This document shows, piece after piece, positions 15,998 through 24,536 of a stretch of DNA of 64,000 nt. Below the pieces are notes generated by a model. It saw only the letters and a program-made list of their open reading frames with translations, was not told where the DNA came from and made no database searches. Position numbers and translations under genes: made by a program. Position 1 is the first letter of the stretch; each line of letters begins with the position of its first letter. The stretch comes from Albirhodobacter sp048262715. Lineage in GTDB: Bacteria > Pseudomonadota > Alphaproteobacteria > Rhodobacterales > Rhodobacteraceae. The stretch lies in NCBI GenBank assembly GCA_048262715.1, contig JBLXEV010000004.1, forward strand, positions 266,755 through 330,754, in the 5' to 3' direction.

Positions 15998-16081
15998 AAA
16001 AAAAAAGGCCGAGCTTTCGCTCGGCCGAAGTCCAACAGGGAGGTGAAGCTGCTGAGAGTTTCCTCATATCAACCGCTTCGA
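15998..16081 (-). ncRNA. candidate small regulatory RNA with exposed anti-Shine-Dalgarno loop
   Basis: On the minus strand a well-formed promoter (16089-16116) is followed about 75 bases later by an intrinsic terminator (16007-16026 plus nine U's), with no open frame ending before it. Between them, CAGCAG (16054-16049) pairs with CUGUUG (16038-16033), leaving a 10-base loop CUUCACCUCC that could pair with ribosome-binding sites. A smaller UGAG/CUCA hairpin lies upstream. The gene follows a LsrB/VtlR-type regulator on the same strand; in rhizobia the AbcR small RNAs lie next to that regulator (recalled knowledge). Start estimated from the promoter, plus or minus a few bases. Confidence 0.6.
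16007..16026 (-). terminator. intrinsic terminator of the candidate small RNA
   Basis: GGCCGAGC/GCTCGGCC perfect 8-base stem, loop TTTC, followed on the minus strand by nine U's (plus-strand A-run 15998-16006). It is separate from the LysR gene's own terminator at 16197-16231. Confidence 0.9.
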
Positions 16082-16088
16082 TGATTGA

Positions 16089-16116
16089 TATATGGGCAGT
16101 GTGCGAACGGTTCAAG
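16089..16116 (-). promoter_or_regulatory. heat-shock-sigma-like promoter of the candidate small RNA
   Basis: Minus strand CTTGAA, 14 bases, CCCATATA. This matches the sigma-32/RpoH consensus (CTTGAA, 13-15 bases, CCCCATNT) closely. The predicted start is about 16081. Confidence 0.6.
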
Positions 16117-16196
16117 CCCATTCATGCTGCAAAGCGGCATTCCAGATATGCGCCTAGATCATGGCTCAGCAAAGGGTCGCTTGCCATTGGGCAGCA

Positions 16197-16231
16197 AAAC
16201 GCCCGCGGCACAGTGATGTGGGCGGGCGTTT
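16197..16231 (-). terminator. terminator of the LysR gene
   Basis: AAACGCCCGC at 16197-16206 pairs with GCGGGCGTTT at 16222-16231; on the minus strand the stem is followed by TGCTGCCC, so the tail is contained in the stem's T's. Confidence 0.6.
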
Positions 16232-16240
16232 GAGGGGGGA

Positions 16241-17149
16241 TTATTCGGCGTTGTCTTCTTGGGACTGCTGGCGACGATAGGCGAGGATCTCTTCTTGCAC
16301 AAAGTCGCGGAAGGCGGATACGCGGCGCGACTGCCGTAGCTCTTCTGGATAGGCGAGGAACACGGGAACCTCCACGGATTCGACATCCGGCAAAACCCGC
16401 ACCAGATTCGGGAAATCTGCGGTGAGGTAGTCGGGCAGAATGCCAAGGCCAATGTTGTGCAGCACACCTTGCAGCACGCCGAAGTAGTTATTCATCGTCA
16501 GGGTTGAGGGCGCGCTATTGACCAAAAGCTGTTGGCTCAGCGTCGCGCCTGCCTGCACCTGCGGCGTGGTCGGATTTTGGCAGATAAGCCGGTGTGTGGA
16601 CAGCTCTTCCACTGTTGTGGGCGTGCCGTGCCGCGCGAGGTATTCTTGCGATCCGTAGAGGCGCATCCGAATATTGAGCAACCGTTTGCGAATCAGATCC
16701 GCTTGCGAGGGCTCTTTCATACGGATTGCGACATCGGCCTCGCGCATTGGCAGGTCAAGGACGCGCTCTTCCAAAATCAGGTCGATTTTCAGATCGGGGA
16801 AGCGGTCGTAGAGCTTGATCAGGCGCGGCGCGAGCCAGAGCGTGCCAAAGCCTGTGGCGGTGGTGACTTTTAACTCGCCGAAGACTTCCTCTTCGCTATC
16901 GCGAATTCGTGCAGAGGCCGTATCGAGTTTTTGCGCCATAGTAGAGGTCGCTTCGAACAGGAGTTCCCCCTGTTCGGTCAGAATCAGCCCGCGCGCATGG
17001 CGATGGAAGAGGGTCGTGCCCAAGCTTTCTTCTAGCGACCGGATTTGCCGCGAGACAGCCGATTGCGACAGGTGCAACGTATCCCCTGCGTGGGTCAGCG
17101 ACCCCGCATCCGCGACAGCGTGAAAGATCCGCAGCTTGTCCCAATCCAT
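16241..17149 (-). CDS. LysR family regulator, LsrB/VtlR-like
   Basis: 302 residues from ATG 17149; an in-frame upstream start at 17191 would add 14 residues not seen in relatives. The N-terminal helix-turn-helix starts MDWDKLRIFHAV and includes LHLSQSAVSRQIRSLEESLG, close to the rhizobial/Brucella LsrB/VtlR proteins as I recall them. The substrate-binding domain spans about 90-295. VtlR controls small RNAs and small proteins in Brucella, and here a candidate small RNA follows directly downstream on the same strand. The gene is divergent from the indolepyruvate oxidoreductase. Confidence 0.88.
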   Translation of the reverse strand: MDWDKLRIFHAVADAGSLTHAGDTLHLSQSAVSRQIRSLEESLGTTLFHRHARGLILTEQGELLFEATSTMAQKLDTASARIRDSEEEVFGELKVTTATGFGTLWLAPRLIKLYDRFPDLKIDLILEERVLDLPMREADVAIRMKEPSQADLIRKRLLNIRMRLYGSQEYLARHGTPTTVEELSTHRLICQNPTTPQVQAGATLSQQLLVNSAPSTLTMNNYFGVLQGVLHNIGLGILPDYLTADFPNLVRVLPDVESVEVPVFLAYPEELRQSRRVSAFRDFVQEEILAYRRQQSQEDNAE

Positions 17150-17250
17150 ATCTATTCTTTCTTTGTCATGAGGCCAGTCAGAGAGAACCACCGCTAATAT
17201 ATAGCATTGATAGACATAACAAATGGCATTGCCGTGAATTTTTTCCTTTC

Positions 17251-17271
17251 TAGGTCAGGAATTTTGACCTA
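17251..17271. promoter_or_regulatory. inverted repeat upstream of the indolepyruvate oxidoreductase
   Basis: TAGGTCA-7 bases-TGACCTA, perfect arms, 37 bp before the start codon, in the divergent region shared with the LysR gene. Plausible operator; binding protein unknown. Confidence 0.4.
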
Positions 17272-17278
17272 TATTAAA

Positions 17279-17292
17279 TGAACGTTTGTTCA
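17279..17292. promoter_or_regulatory. second inverted repeat upstream of the oxidoreductase
   Basis: TGAAC-GTTT-GTTCA, resembling TetR-type operators, ending 16 bp before the start codon and overlapping the probable 5' UTR. Confidence 0.35.
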
Positions 17293-17308
17293 GTACGGGA
17301 GGTGCGAG

Positions 17309-20300
17309 ATGGGCGTTAATCAAGTGAGTTTGGCAGATCGTTTTGATCTGGAGAAATCCCTCGTGCTGCTGAATGGCACGCAGGCGCTGGTGCGTTTGAT
17401 GCTGATGCAGCGCGCGCGGGATGCGGCCTTAGGGTGGAACACGGCGGGCTATTGCACAGGCTATCGCGGGTCGCCCTTAGGCTCGGTCGATTTGCAGATG
17501 GCGCGGGCAAAGCCTTTGCTGGAAGCACAAAACATCAAATTCGAGCCGGGTCTGAACGAAGATCTGGCGGCGACAGCCCTCTGGGGGAGCCAGCAATCCG
17601 AGCTGCGCGGCGAGGGCAAATATGACGGCGTTTTTGGCCTTTGGTATGGCAAAGGCCCCGGCGTAGACCGCACTGGCGACGTGATGCGCCACGCGAATAT
17701 GGCGGGCACATCGCCGCGCGGCGGCGTGATTATGGCGATGGGCGATGACCACACAGGCGAGAGTTCGACCGTTTTGCACCAATCCGATTGGGCGATGGTC
17801 GATGCGTATATGCCTGTTTTATCACCGGCTGGCGTACAGGAAATTCTCGATTTCGGTCTCTATGGCTACGCCCTGTCGCGATTCGCGGGGGTTTGGGTCG
17901 GCCTGAAGACGATGAAAGACACCGTAGAGGTGACGTCCGTCGTCGATGGCGATCCGCAGCGGATGAGCTTCGTCGAGCCGAAAATGGCGCTGCCTGAGGG
18001 TGGGCTGAGCATCCGGCTGGGCGATACGCCCGTGGCGCAAGAAGCGCGGATGATCGACTATAAACGTTTCGCGGCGGAGGCTTTCGCGCGGGCAAACCGG
18101 ATTGACCGGCGGATGCACGGCAAGGCAGGGGCGAAGATCGGCTTTGTCGCGGCGGGCAAGAACTGGCTCGATCTGGTGCATGCGATGCAGCTTTTGGGGA
18201 TTGGTGAAGCAGAGGCCGAGCGCCTCGGGATTACCACTTGGAAAATCGGCCAAACCTTCCCGCTCGATCTCAAGAGTTTCAATGAATGGGCCGAAGGGCT
18301 GGAGCTGATCGTCGTCGTTGAGGAAAAGCGCAAGCTGATCGAGGTGCAGGTCAAAGAGGCGATCTTCGACAAGCGCCGCGGGCGGCGGGTGATTGGCTGG
18401 CATCACGACAAGACAGGCGAGGAGATCTTCCCGACGCGCTATGCGCTGGATCCGGTGATGATTGCGGAAAAGATCGGCCAGATCCTTGTCGAGGAGGGCC
18501 GTGGAACGGACTCTGTCCTTAAAGGACTGGCGCAGATTGGCGAGGTTCGGCGTGCGGATAACGCGCCAGAGATCGCCACGCGAACCCCGTGGTTCTGCTC
18601 GGGCTGCCCCCACAACTCCTCGACCCGTCTTCCCGATGGCAGCCGCGCCTATGCGGGGATTGGCTGTCACTATATGGTGCAATGGATGGATCGAGAGACC
18701 TCCGGCTTCACCCATATGGGCGGCGAGGGCGCAAACTGGATTGGCGAAGCGCCGTTTTCGACGCGCGACCATGTGTTCCAGAACTTGGGCGATGGCACCT
18801 ATAACCACTCCGGCGTGCAGGCAATCCGCGCGGCTTTGGCCTCCGGTGTCAACATCACCTATAAAATCCTGTTCAACGATGCCGTCGCGATGACGGGCGG
18901 GCAGACGAATGAGGGCGGGCTGACCGCCGATCAGATCACCCGCGAAATCCAGGCGATGGGTGTCTCGCCGATTGTGGTCGTCTATGACGAGAAGGAAGGG
19001 TTAGATCTGAACCTCTTCCCCAAAGGCATCGAGACGGTCGAGCGGGCGCATCTGATGGATGTGCAAAAGCGGATGGCACAGGAGAAAGGCACCTCCGCCA
19101 TTGTCTATGTACAGACCTGTGCCGCAGAGAAACGCCGTCGCCGTAAACGCGGCAGCTTCCCCGATCCTGACAAGCGCGTGTTTATCAACACCGATGTTTG
19201 CGAAGGCTGCGGCGATTGCGGGGTGCAATCGAATTGCGTCTCGCTGGTGCCGGTGGAAACCCCGTTGGGTACCAAGCGGGCGGTGGATCAATCCTCCTGC
19301 AACAAGGATTACTCCTGCGTGAACGGGTTCTGCCCGTCATTCGTGACCCTGCAAGGCGCGAAGATCCGCAAGGAAGCGGCGAAGGATCTGGTGCTGCCGG
19401 AGATGGTGGAGCCGACCCTTCCCACGATTTCGGACACCTATAATGTCGTCATCACTGGCGTGGGTGGCACGGGCGTCGTGACGCTGGGGGCGGTGCTCGC
19501 GCAGGCGGCGCAGATTGAGGGCAAGGGGGCTGGGCTGATGGAAATGGCGGGCCTCGCGCAAAAGGGCGGGGCGGTGCATATCCACCTGCGTCTGGCGAAA
19601 AAGCCTGCCGATATCTCCGCGATCCGTGTGGCGATTGGCGAAGCCGATTGTGTGATTGGCGGCGATCTGGTGGTCTCGGCGGGGGCGAAAACCCTCGGGC
19701 TGATGACGTCAGGGCGCACGGGGGCTGTGGTGAACAGCCATGAGATCGTCACAGGGGAGTTCACCCGCAACCGCGATTTCCGTCTGCCGGGCGAGGATCT
19801 GAAACTGGCGCTTTCTGCGCGGCTTGGGAAGGGCGTGCAATTCTTTGATGCCAGCGTTCTGGCGCGCAAGGCGCTGGGCGATTCGATCTATTCCAACATG
19901 CTGGTGCTTGGCGCGGCGTGGCAGCGCGGGCTGGTGCCGCTCTCGTTGGAGGCGATCCGTGAGGCGATCAAGCTGAACGGGGCCGCTGTGGCCGCCAATA
20001 TCAAAGCGTTCGATCTTGGGCGCTGGGCGGTTGCGGCGCCGAAAGAGGTCGCGGCCTTCCTGCATGAGGAAGAGGTCGTGCAAGTGGTCGATCCGATCGC
20101 GTTCCGGCGTAAGCATCTGGCGGCTTACGGCAGTGGCACGCTCGCACGGTTTGACGCGCTCTTGGCGCGGACACCGGAGGCGTTGCGGGTCTCGGTCGCC
20201 AAGGGCTATGCGCATGTGCTCGCAGTGAAGGATGAATATGAGGTCGCGCGGCTCCATCTGACCTCGCTTGAAAAGGCGCGTGAGGAGTTCGAGGGCGATC

Positions 20301-20695
20301 TGCGCCCGACCTTCCACCTCGCGCCGCCGATTTTCTCCGGCGGTGGCGAGCGGCCTAAGAAGCGCGCCTTCGGGCCGTGGGTGGTGCCTGTGTTCCGTGT
20401 GCTGGCGGCGATGCGCCCCTTGCGGGGCGGGCTGTTCGATCCGTTCCGTTGGAGCGGCGAGCGCCGCGAGCAGATGGCGCATCTCGCGCAGTTCGAGGCA
20501 GATATGGCACGGCTTTTGCCCCGCGTGACGCCGGAAACCGAAGAGATCCTGCGCGAATTGGCGGAGCTTCCGCTCTCGGTGCGGGGGTTTGGTCCGGTGC
20601 GTGCCAAGGCGCAGGCACAGGCCGAAACCCGCCGCGCGGCCTTGCTGGCGGCGTTTGACGCGGGCGGAACGCCGGAGCGGCTAGCGGCTCAATAA
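17309..20695 (+). CDS. indolepyruvate ferredoxin oxidoreductase family protein (fused)
   Basis: 1128 residues in one chain, the fused aerobic form common in Proteobacteria. It oxidatively decarboxylates 2-oxo acids from aromatic or branched amino acids to acyl-CoA. Visible parts: an N-terminal pyrimidine-binding domain (GYRGSPLG, GLNEDLAATALWGSQQ), a TPP-binding core near residue 490 (GDGTYNHSG then NDAVAMTGGQ), a Cys-rich iron-sulfur segment at about 632-680 (CEGCGDCGVQSNC, then CNKDYSC and CPSF), and a gamma domain from about 712 (VVITGVGGTGVVTLGAVL). GGGAGG precedes the ATG. It is monocistronic, with two inverted repeats upstream suggesting specific regulation. Confidence 0.92.
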   Translation: MGVNQVSLADRFDLEKSLVLLNGTQALVRLMLMQRARDAALGWNTAGYCTGYRGSPLGSVDLQMARAKPLLEAQNIKFEPGLNEDLAATALWGSQQSELRGEGKYDGVFGLWYGKGPGVDRTGDVMRHANMAGTSPRGGVIMAMGDDHTGESSTVLHQSDWAMVDAYMPVLSPAGVQEILDFGLYGYALSRFAGVWVGLKTMKDTVEVTSVVDGDPQRMSFVEPKMALPEGGLSIRLGDTPVAQEARMIDYKRFAAEAFARANRIDRRMHGKAGAKIGFVAAGKNWLDLVHAMQLLGIGEAEAERLGITTWKIGQTFPLDLKSFNEWAEGLELIVVVEEKRKLIEVQVKEAIFDKRRGRRVIGWHHDKTGEEIFPTRYALDPVMIAEKIGQILVEEGRGTDSVLKGLAQIGEVRRADNAPEIATRTPWFCSGCPHNSSTRLPDGSRAYAGIGCHYMVQWMDRETSGFTHMGGEGANWIGEAPFSTRDHVFQNLGDGTYNHSGVQAIRAALASGVNITYKILFNDAVAMTGGQTNEGGLTADQITREIQAMGVSPIVVVYDEKEGLDLNLFPKGIETVERAHLMDVQKRMAQEKGTSAIVYVQTCAAEKRRRRKRGSFPDPDKRVFINTDVCEGCGDCGVQSNCVSLVPVETPLGTKRAVDQSSCNKDYSCVNGFCPSFVTLQGAKIRKEAAKDLVLPEMVEPTLPTISDTYNVVITGVGGTGVVTLGAVLAQAAQIEGKGAGLMEMAGLAQKGGAVHIHLRLAKKPADISAIRVAIGEADCVIGGDLVVSAGAKTLGLMTSGRTGAVVNSHEIVTGEFTRNRDFRLPGEDLKLALSARLGKGVQFFDASVLARKALGDSIYSNMLVLGAAWQRGLVPLSLEAIREAIKLNGAAVAANIKAFDLGRWAVAAPKEVAAFLHEEEVVQVVDPIAFRRKHLAAYGSGTLARFDALLARTPEALRVSVAKGYAHVLAVKDEYEVARLHLTSLEKAREEFEGDLRPTFHLAPPIFSGGGERPKKRAFGPWVVPVFRVLAAMRPLRGGLFDPFRWSGERREQMAHLAQFEADMARLLPRVTPETEEILRELAELPLSVRGFGPVRAKAQAQAETRRAALLAAFDAGGTPERLAAQ

Positions 20696-20748
20696 GCCGT
20701 TATCGGCCATGGATTTCCCCTGCGTGGGACGCTAAGAGAAAAGGATCA

Positions 20749-20767
20749 GCCCCGCGATAAGCGGGGC
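20749..20767 (+). terminator. hairpin after the oxidoreductase
   Basis: GCCCCGC-GATAA-GCGGGGC, 53 bp past the stop and 26 bp before the murI start. There is no T-run, so termination is uncertain. Confidence 0.4.
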
Positions 20768-20793
20768 ATCCATCTCGCATGCGGGAGGCTGGC

Positions 20794-21606
20794 ATGGCGG
20801 TAGGCGTTTTCGATAGTGGGCTCGGCGGGCTGACGGTGCATGAGGCGCTCGTCAAGCGATTGCCGGATCAGGCTTTTGTCTATTACGGCGACAATGCCAA
20901 TGCGCCCTACGGTGTGCGCGATGCAGATGATATTTTCGCGCTGACCTGCAAGGGTGTCGAGCGGCTTTGGGATGAGGGCTGCGATCTGGTGATCTTGGCC
21001 TGTAACACGGCCTCGGCGGCGGCGCTCAAGCGGATGCAAGAGACCTGGCTGCCCGAGAATAAGCGCGTTTTGGGGGTGTTCGTGCCGCTGATTGAGGCGC
21101 TGACCGAGCGGCAATGGGGGGATAACTCCCCTCCGCGCGAGGTTGCGGTGAAGCATGTGGCGCTGTTCGCCACCCCCGCGACTGTCGCAAGCCGCGCGTT
21201 CCAGCGCGAACTGGCTTACCGTGCGATTGGGGTCGATGTTGAGGCGCAGCCCTGCGGTGGCGTGGTCGATGCGATTGAAGCGGGCGACGAGATCTTGGCG
21301 GATCAGATCGTGCGCAGCCATGTCGAGGCGCTGTTGCGGCGGATGCCGAAGCCTGAGGCGGCGATCCTTGGTTGCACCCATTACCCCTTGATGCAGGATG
21401 TTTTCCAAGAGGTGCTTGGCGCGGATGTGAAAGTCTATTCGCAGGCCAATCTCGTGGCGGAAAGCCTCGCGGATTACCTGACCCGCCGCCCTGAATTTAT
21501 CGGTGCGGGCACCGTGTCAAAATATCTCACCACGGGATCGGCCCCTGCCGTTTCCAAACATGCGACGCAGTTTTTGAAGCGTCCGATCACCTTCGAGTCA
21601 GCCTGA
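20794..21606 (+). CDS. murI: glutamate racemase
   Basis: 270 residues from ATG 20794 (GGGAGG eight bases upstream; an in-frame ATG at 20779 is less likely). It makes D-glutamate for peptidoglycan. The two catalytic cysteines are present in ACNTASAAAL (Cys70) and GCTHYPL (Cys194), along with the N-terminal FDSGLGGLTV and YYGDNANAPYG. argC follows after 11 bp; the pairing is probably co-transcription rather than shared function. Confidence 0.94.
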   Translation: MAVGVFDSGLGGLTVHEALVKRLPDQAFVYYGDNANAPYGVRDADDIFALTCKGVERLWDEGCDLVILACNTASAAALKRMQETWLPENKRVLGVFVPLIEALTERQWGDNSPPREVAVKHVALFATPATVASRAFQRELAYRAIGVDVEAQPCGGVVDAIEAGDEILADQIVRSHVEALLRRMPKPEAAILGCTHYPLMQDVFQEVLGADVKVYSQANLVAESLADYLTRRPEFIGAGTVSKYLTTGSAPAVSKHATQFLKRPITFESA

Positions 21607-21617
21607 GGAGCACGCAT

Positions 21618-22646
21618 ATGAGCCAGAAAATCGCAATTTTGGGGGCCTCGGGCTATACGGGCGCGGAGCTGGTGCGCTTGATCGCGACCCATCCGACGAT
21701 GGAAATCGTGGCCCTTTCGGGGGATCGCAAAGCGGGCATGGCGATGGGCGATGTCTTCCCGCACCTGCGGCATATGTCCTTGCCTGCGTTGCAAAAAATC
21801 GAAGAGATTGATTTCTCGAACGTCGATCTTGCGTTCTGCGCGCTGCCCCACGCGACCTCGCAAGCGGTGATCAAGGAGCTGCCGACCACGCTCAAGATCG
21901 TTGATCTCTCCGCAGATTTCCGGCTGCGCGATCCGGCGGAATACGAGAAATGGTATGGCAAGCCGCATTCCGCGATCGAGATGCAGAAAGAGGCGGTCTA
22001 CGGTCTCACCGAATTCTACCGCGAGGAGATCCGCAACGCGCGGCTGGTTGCGGGCACGGGCTGCAACGCGGCCACGGGGCAATATGTGGTGCGCCCGCTG
22101 ATCGAGGCGGGGGTGATTGACCTCGACGAGATCGTCATGGATTTGAAAGCGGGCGTCTCCGGCGCGGGGCGGTCGCTCAAAGAAAACCTGCTGCATGCCG
22201 AGCTTTCGGGTGGCACGCATCCCTATTCGGCGGGCGGCACGCACCGCCATCTGGGCGAGTTCGATCAGGAATTCAGCCTGCTCGCAGGCCGTCCGGTGCA
22301 GGTGCAATTCACCCCGCATCTGATGCCGTTCAACCGTGGGATCTTGGCGACGGTCTATCTGCGCGGGGATGCACAGGCGATTTATGAGGCGCTGGCAGCC
22401 CGCTATGCCGATGAGCCGTTCCTTGAGGTGCTACCTTTTGGCGCACTCCCCTCGACACGCTCGGTCGCAGGCTCCAATTACGTGCATATCGGCGTGACGG
22501 CGGACCGGATCGCAGGGCGGGTGATCGTGGTGGCGGCGCTCGACAACCTGTGCAAGGGCTCGTCCGGTCAGGCGATGCAGAATGCCAATCTTATGCTCGG
22601 CAATGAGGAGACGGCGGGGCTTCTTCTGGCACCGGTCTTCCCGTAA
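21618..22646 (+). CDS. argC: N-acetyl-gamma-glutamyl-phosphate reductase
   Basis: 342 residues. It reduces N-acetylglutamyl phosphate to the semialdehyde with NADPH in arginine synthesis. The NADP-binding start ILGASGYTGAELVRL and the SADFRLRD segment are typical. The catalytic Cys149 lies in GTGCNAATGQ rather than the NPGCYPT of enterobacterial enzymes; from memory this is the usual form in Rhodobacterales. The GAGGAG-like sequence before the ATG fits. ccmE follows after 30 bp. Confidence 0.94.
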   Translation: MSQKIAILGASGYTGAELVRLIATHPTMEIVALSGDRKAGMAMGDVFPHLRHMSLPALQKIEEIDFSNVDLAFCALPHATSQAVIKELPTTLKIVDLSADFRLRDPAEYEKWYGKPHSAIEMQKEAVYGLTEFYREEIRNARLVAGTGCNAATGQYVVRPLIEAGVIDLDEIVMDLKAGVSGAGRSLKENLLHAELSGGTHPYSAGGTHRHLGEFDQEFSLLAGRPVQVQFTPHLMPFNRGILATVYLRGDAQAIYEALAARYADEPFLEVLPFGALPSTRSVAGSNYVHIGVTADRIAGRVIVVAALDNLCKGSSGQAMQNANLMLGNEETAGLLLAPVFP

Positions 22647-22676
22647 CGGGCCGGACCCCCGTTTGCGAGGAACAGA

Positions 22677-23153
22677 ATGAAAAGTCTCAAGAAAACCCGC
22701 CGTATTCAGGTGCTTGTGGTCGCAGCGCTTGCGCTCGCGATCTCGGCTACGCTGATCGGCTACGCGTTTCGGGATGGCATCAACCTGTTCCGCTCGCCCT
22801 CGCAACTGGCCGAGAACGCCCCCGCCGAGACGGAATATTTCCAACTCGGCGGCCTCGTGAAAGAGGGGTCGGTCTCGGGGTTGGACGGGGTGCAGTTCAG
22901 CTTTGTGATTACCGATACCAATAAGGATATTCCGGTGCGCTATGTCGGGCGCGATCCGCGCCCCGATCTGTTCGCCGAGGGCACGGGCACCATCGCGAAA
23001 GGCTATTATCGCGGCGGGGTCTTCGAGGCGGATGAGCTTTTGGCCAAGCATGACGAGACCTATATGCCGCGCGAAGTGGTGGATGCGCTCAAAGAGCAAG
23101 GCATCTATCAGCCCTCTGAGACGGCAGATGAGCCGACGAGCGGCACTTACTAA
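22677..23153 (+). CDS. ccmE: cytochrome c maturation heme chaperone CcmE
   Basis: 158 residues: short basic N-terminus, one membrane helix (about 11-31) and a periplasmic OB-fold domain. The heme-attachment motif LLAKHDETYMP contains His125 and Tyr129, matching the essential His and Tyr of the family. CcmE receives heme from CcmC and passes it to CcmF/CcmH. ccmF and ccmH follow, but two lysis genes are inserted between them. Confidence 0.95.
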   Translation: MKSLKKTRRIQVLVVAALALAISATLIGYAFRDGINLFRSPSQLAENAPAETEYFQLGGLVKEGSVSGLDGVQFSFVITDTNKDIPVRYVGRDPRPDLFAEGTGTIAKGYYRGGVFEADELLAKHDETYMPREVVDALKEQGIYQPSETADEPTSGTY

Positions 23154-23230
23154 CGCCCACCGCGCGCTGCGGTAGCGCGTCTTAACCAGATCGAGATCAC
23201 CTTTTCCCGAGCGAGCTTGAGAGGGGTGCC

Positions 23231-23843
23231 ATGAAAACAGTTGAGCAAATCGCCAGAGAGATCGTCGCGCGTGAGGGCGGCTATGTGAATGATCCCGCCG
23301 ATCCGGGCGGGGCGACGAAATACGGGGTGACGCTCGGTACAATGCGGCGCTTGGGGCTGGATCTGACGCGCGACGGGGCGATCACGGGGGGCCGATGTGA
23401 AGGCCATTACTCGCGATCAGGCAGTGCAGATCTTCGTCACAGAGTATTTCGAGCGGCCCGGTCTGGCGCGTCTGCCGGCGGCTTTGCAGGCCAGTGTGTT
23501 CGATATGTATGTCAACGCGGGCTCGAACGCGGTGCGGATATTGCAGCGGCTTCTCAATGATATGGGCGAGGATTTGGTGGTCGACGGGGTGCTGGGCGCG
23601 TTGAGCGTGGCCGCCAGCCACCGCGCCGCGCAGGCCGCGCCTGATCATATCAAGGATGCTTACGGGATCGCACGGCGCAATTATTACTATGCTTTGGCCG
23701 ATGCCCGCCCGCTGAGCCGCAAATACGCGCGTCGCCGCGATGGCGGCAAGGGCGGCTGGATCCTGCGCGCGGAGGCCTTCATCGCGCCGAAATATCATCT
23801 GAGCGAGGACGCGCATCGCGCGCGGGTGGCGGCATGGGCTTGA
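23231..23843 (+). pseudogene. holin-associated N-acetylmuramidase (endolysin), frameshifted
   Basis: Two overlapping frames together make one GH108-type muramidase of about 203 residues. The first frame gives the start MKTVEQIAREIVAREGGYVN followed by the catalytic-Glu/Gly region and GGATKYGVTLGTMRRLG. After the run of six G's at 23386-23391 the homology continues in the next frame (from VKAITRDQAVQIFVTEYFER through to the stop at 23843). With five G's the frame is open throughout. It may be a sequencing error, a true lesion, or a slippage switch. The stop overlaps the holin start. Relatives lyse the cell to release gene transfer agents. Confidence 0.75.
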
Positions 23844-24400
23844 TCGACAAACTTCTCGGCGGGGCTGCCGCGACGCAGGCTCTGGGCCGCGCGGCAACCT
23901 CAGTTGCCGAGGTCTTCACGCCAAATGCCACGACGCAGATGGAGACAGCGCATGAGGCCTATGTGGCCTCCCTTGGTCAATATGGGGCAGAGTTCGCCGT
24001 CACACGGATTGGGCTGTTTGACAGTGTTATCAACGGGCTCAACCGTCTGCCCCGGCCATTCCTTGCGCTCGGGACGTTGGGCCTCTTCGTCTATGCGATG
24101 GTTGATCCGGTCAGCTTTTCGCAGCGCATGGTTGGGCTGGGCTATATCCCCGAGCCGCTTTGGTGGCTGCTGGGTGCGATCGTCGGGTTCTACTTCGGGG
24201 CGCGCGAAGCGTTTCACTTTCGCAGGCGGGTTGCGCCCCTTGGGGCTGCTGTCCCATCTGCCGCGCCTGAGCCGACACGGCTTCCTCATCCTGATGATCG
24301 CCGCGCGCGCCCTGCCGCTGCTGATGCGCGCGGTACGGATGGCCCGCGCGAGAATGAGGCGCTGATGGATTGGATGGTGCGGCGGGGCAGGGAGGGCTGA
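23834..24400 (+). CDS. holin of the gene-transfer-agent release type (3 TM)
   Basis: 188 residues from ATG 23834, overlapping the endolysin stop. The N-terminus MGLIDKLLGG and the segments LGTLGLFVYAMVDP and LWWLLGAIVGFYFGAREAFHF fit the holin family described by Pfam as 'holin of 3TMs, for gene-transfer release' (PF11351, from memory). The C-terminal 50 residues are a disordered Pro/Ala/Arg tail. Such holins let the endolysin reach the wall so GTA particles escape; the R. capsulatus pair is encoded away from the GTA structural cluster, as it would be here. Confidence 0.82.
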   Translation: MGLIDKLLGGAAATQALGRAATSVAEVFTPNATTQMETAHEAYVASLGQYGAEFAVTRIGLFDSVINGLNRLPRPFLALGTLGLFVYAMVDPVSFSQRMVGLGYIPEPLWWLLGAIVGFYFGAREAFHFRRRVAPLGAAVPSAAPEPTRLPHPDDRRARPAAADARGTDGPRENEALMDWMVRRGREG

Positions 24401-24536
24401 GCCGCATCTCGACAGATGGCGGGGCGGAATATCTTCGCAATCAGCCCGTCCCGTTCACGCCCGCGACATGTCGGCGCATCCTCCTTGGCCTTCCGCGCAC
24501 ATCCGCCTATGATCGGCGCGCGCATAGGAGGCTTTC

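Noticed and set aside
23180..23186. TTAACC considered as a CtrA half-site upstream of the endolysin
   Set aside because: Only one half-site is present; a full TTAA-N7-TTAA box is absent.
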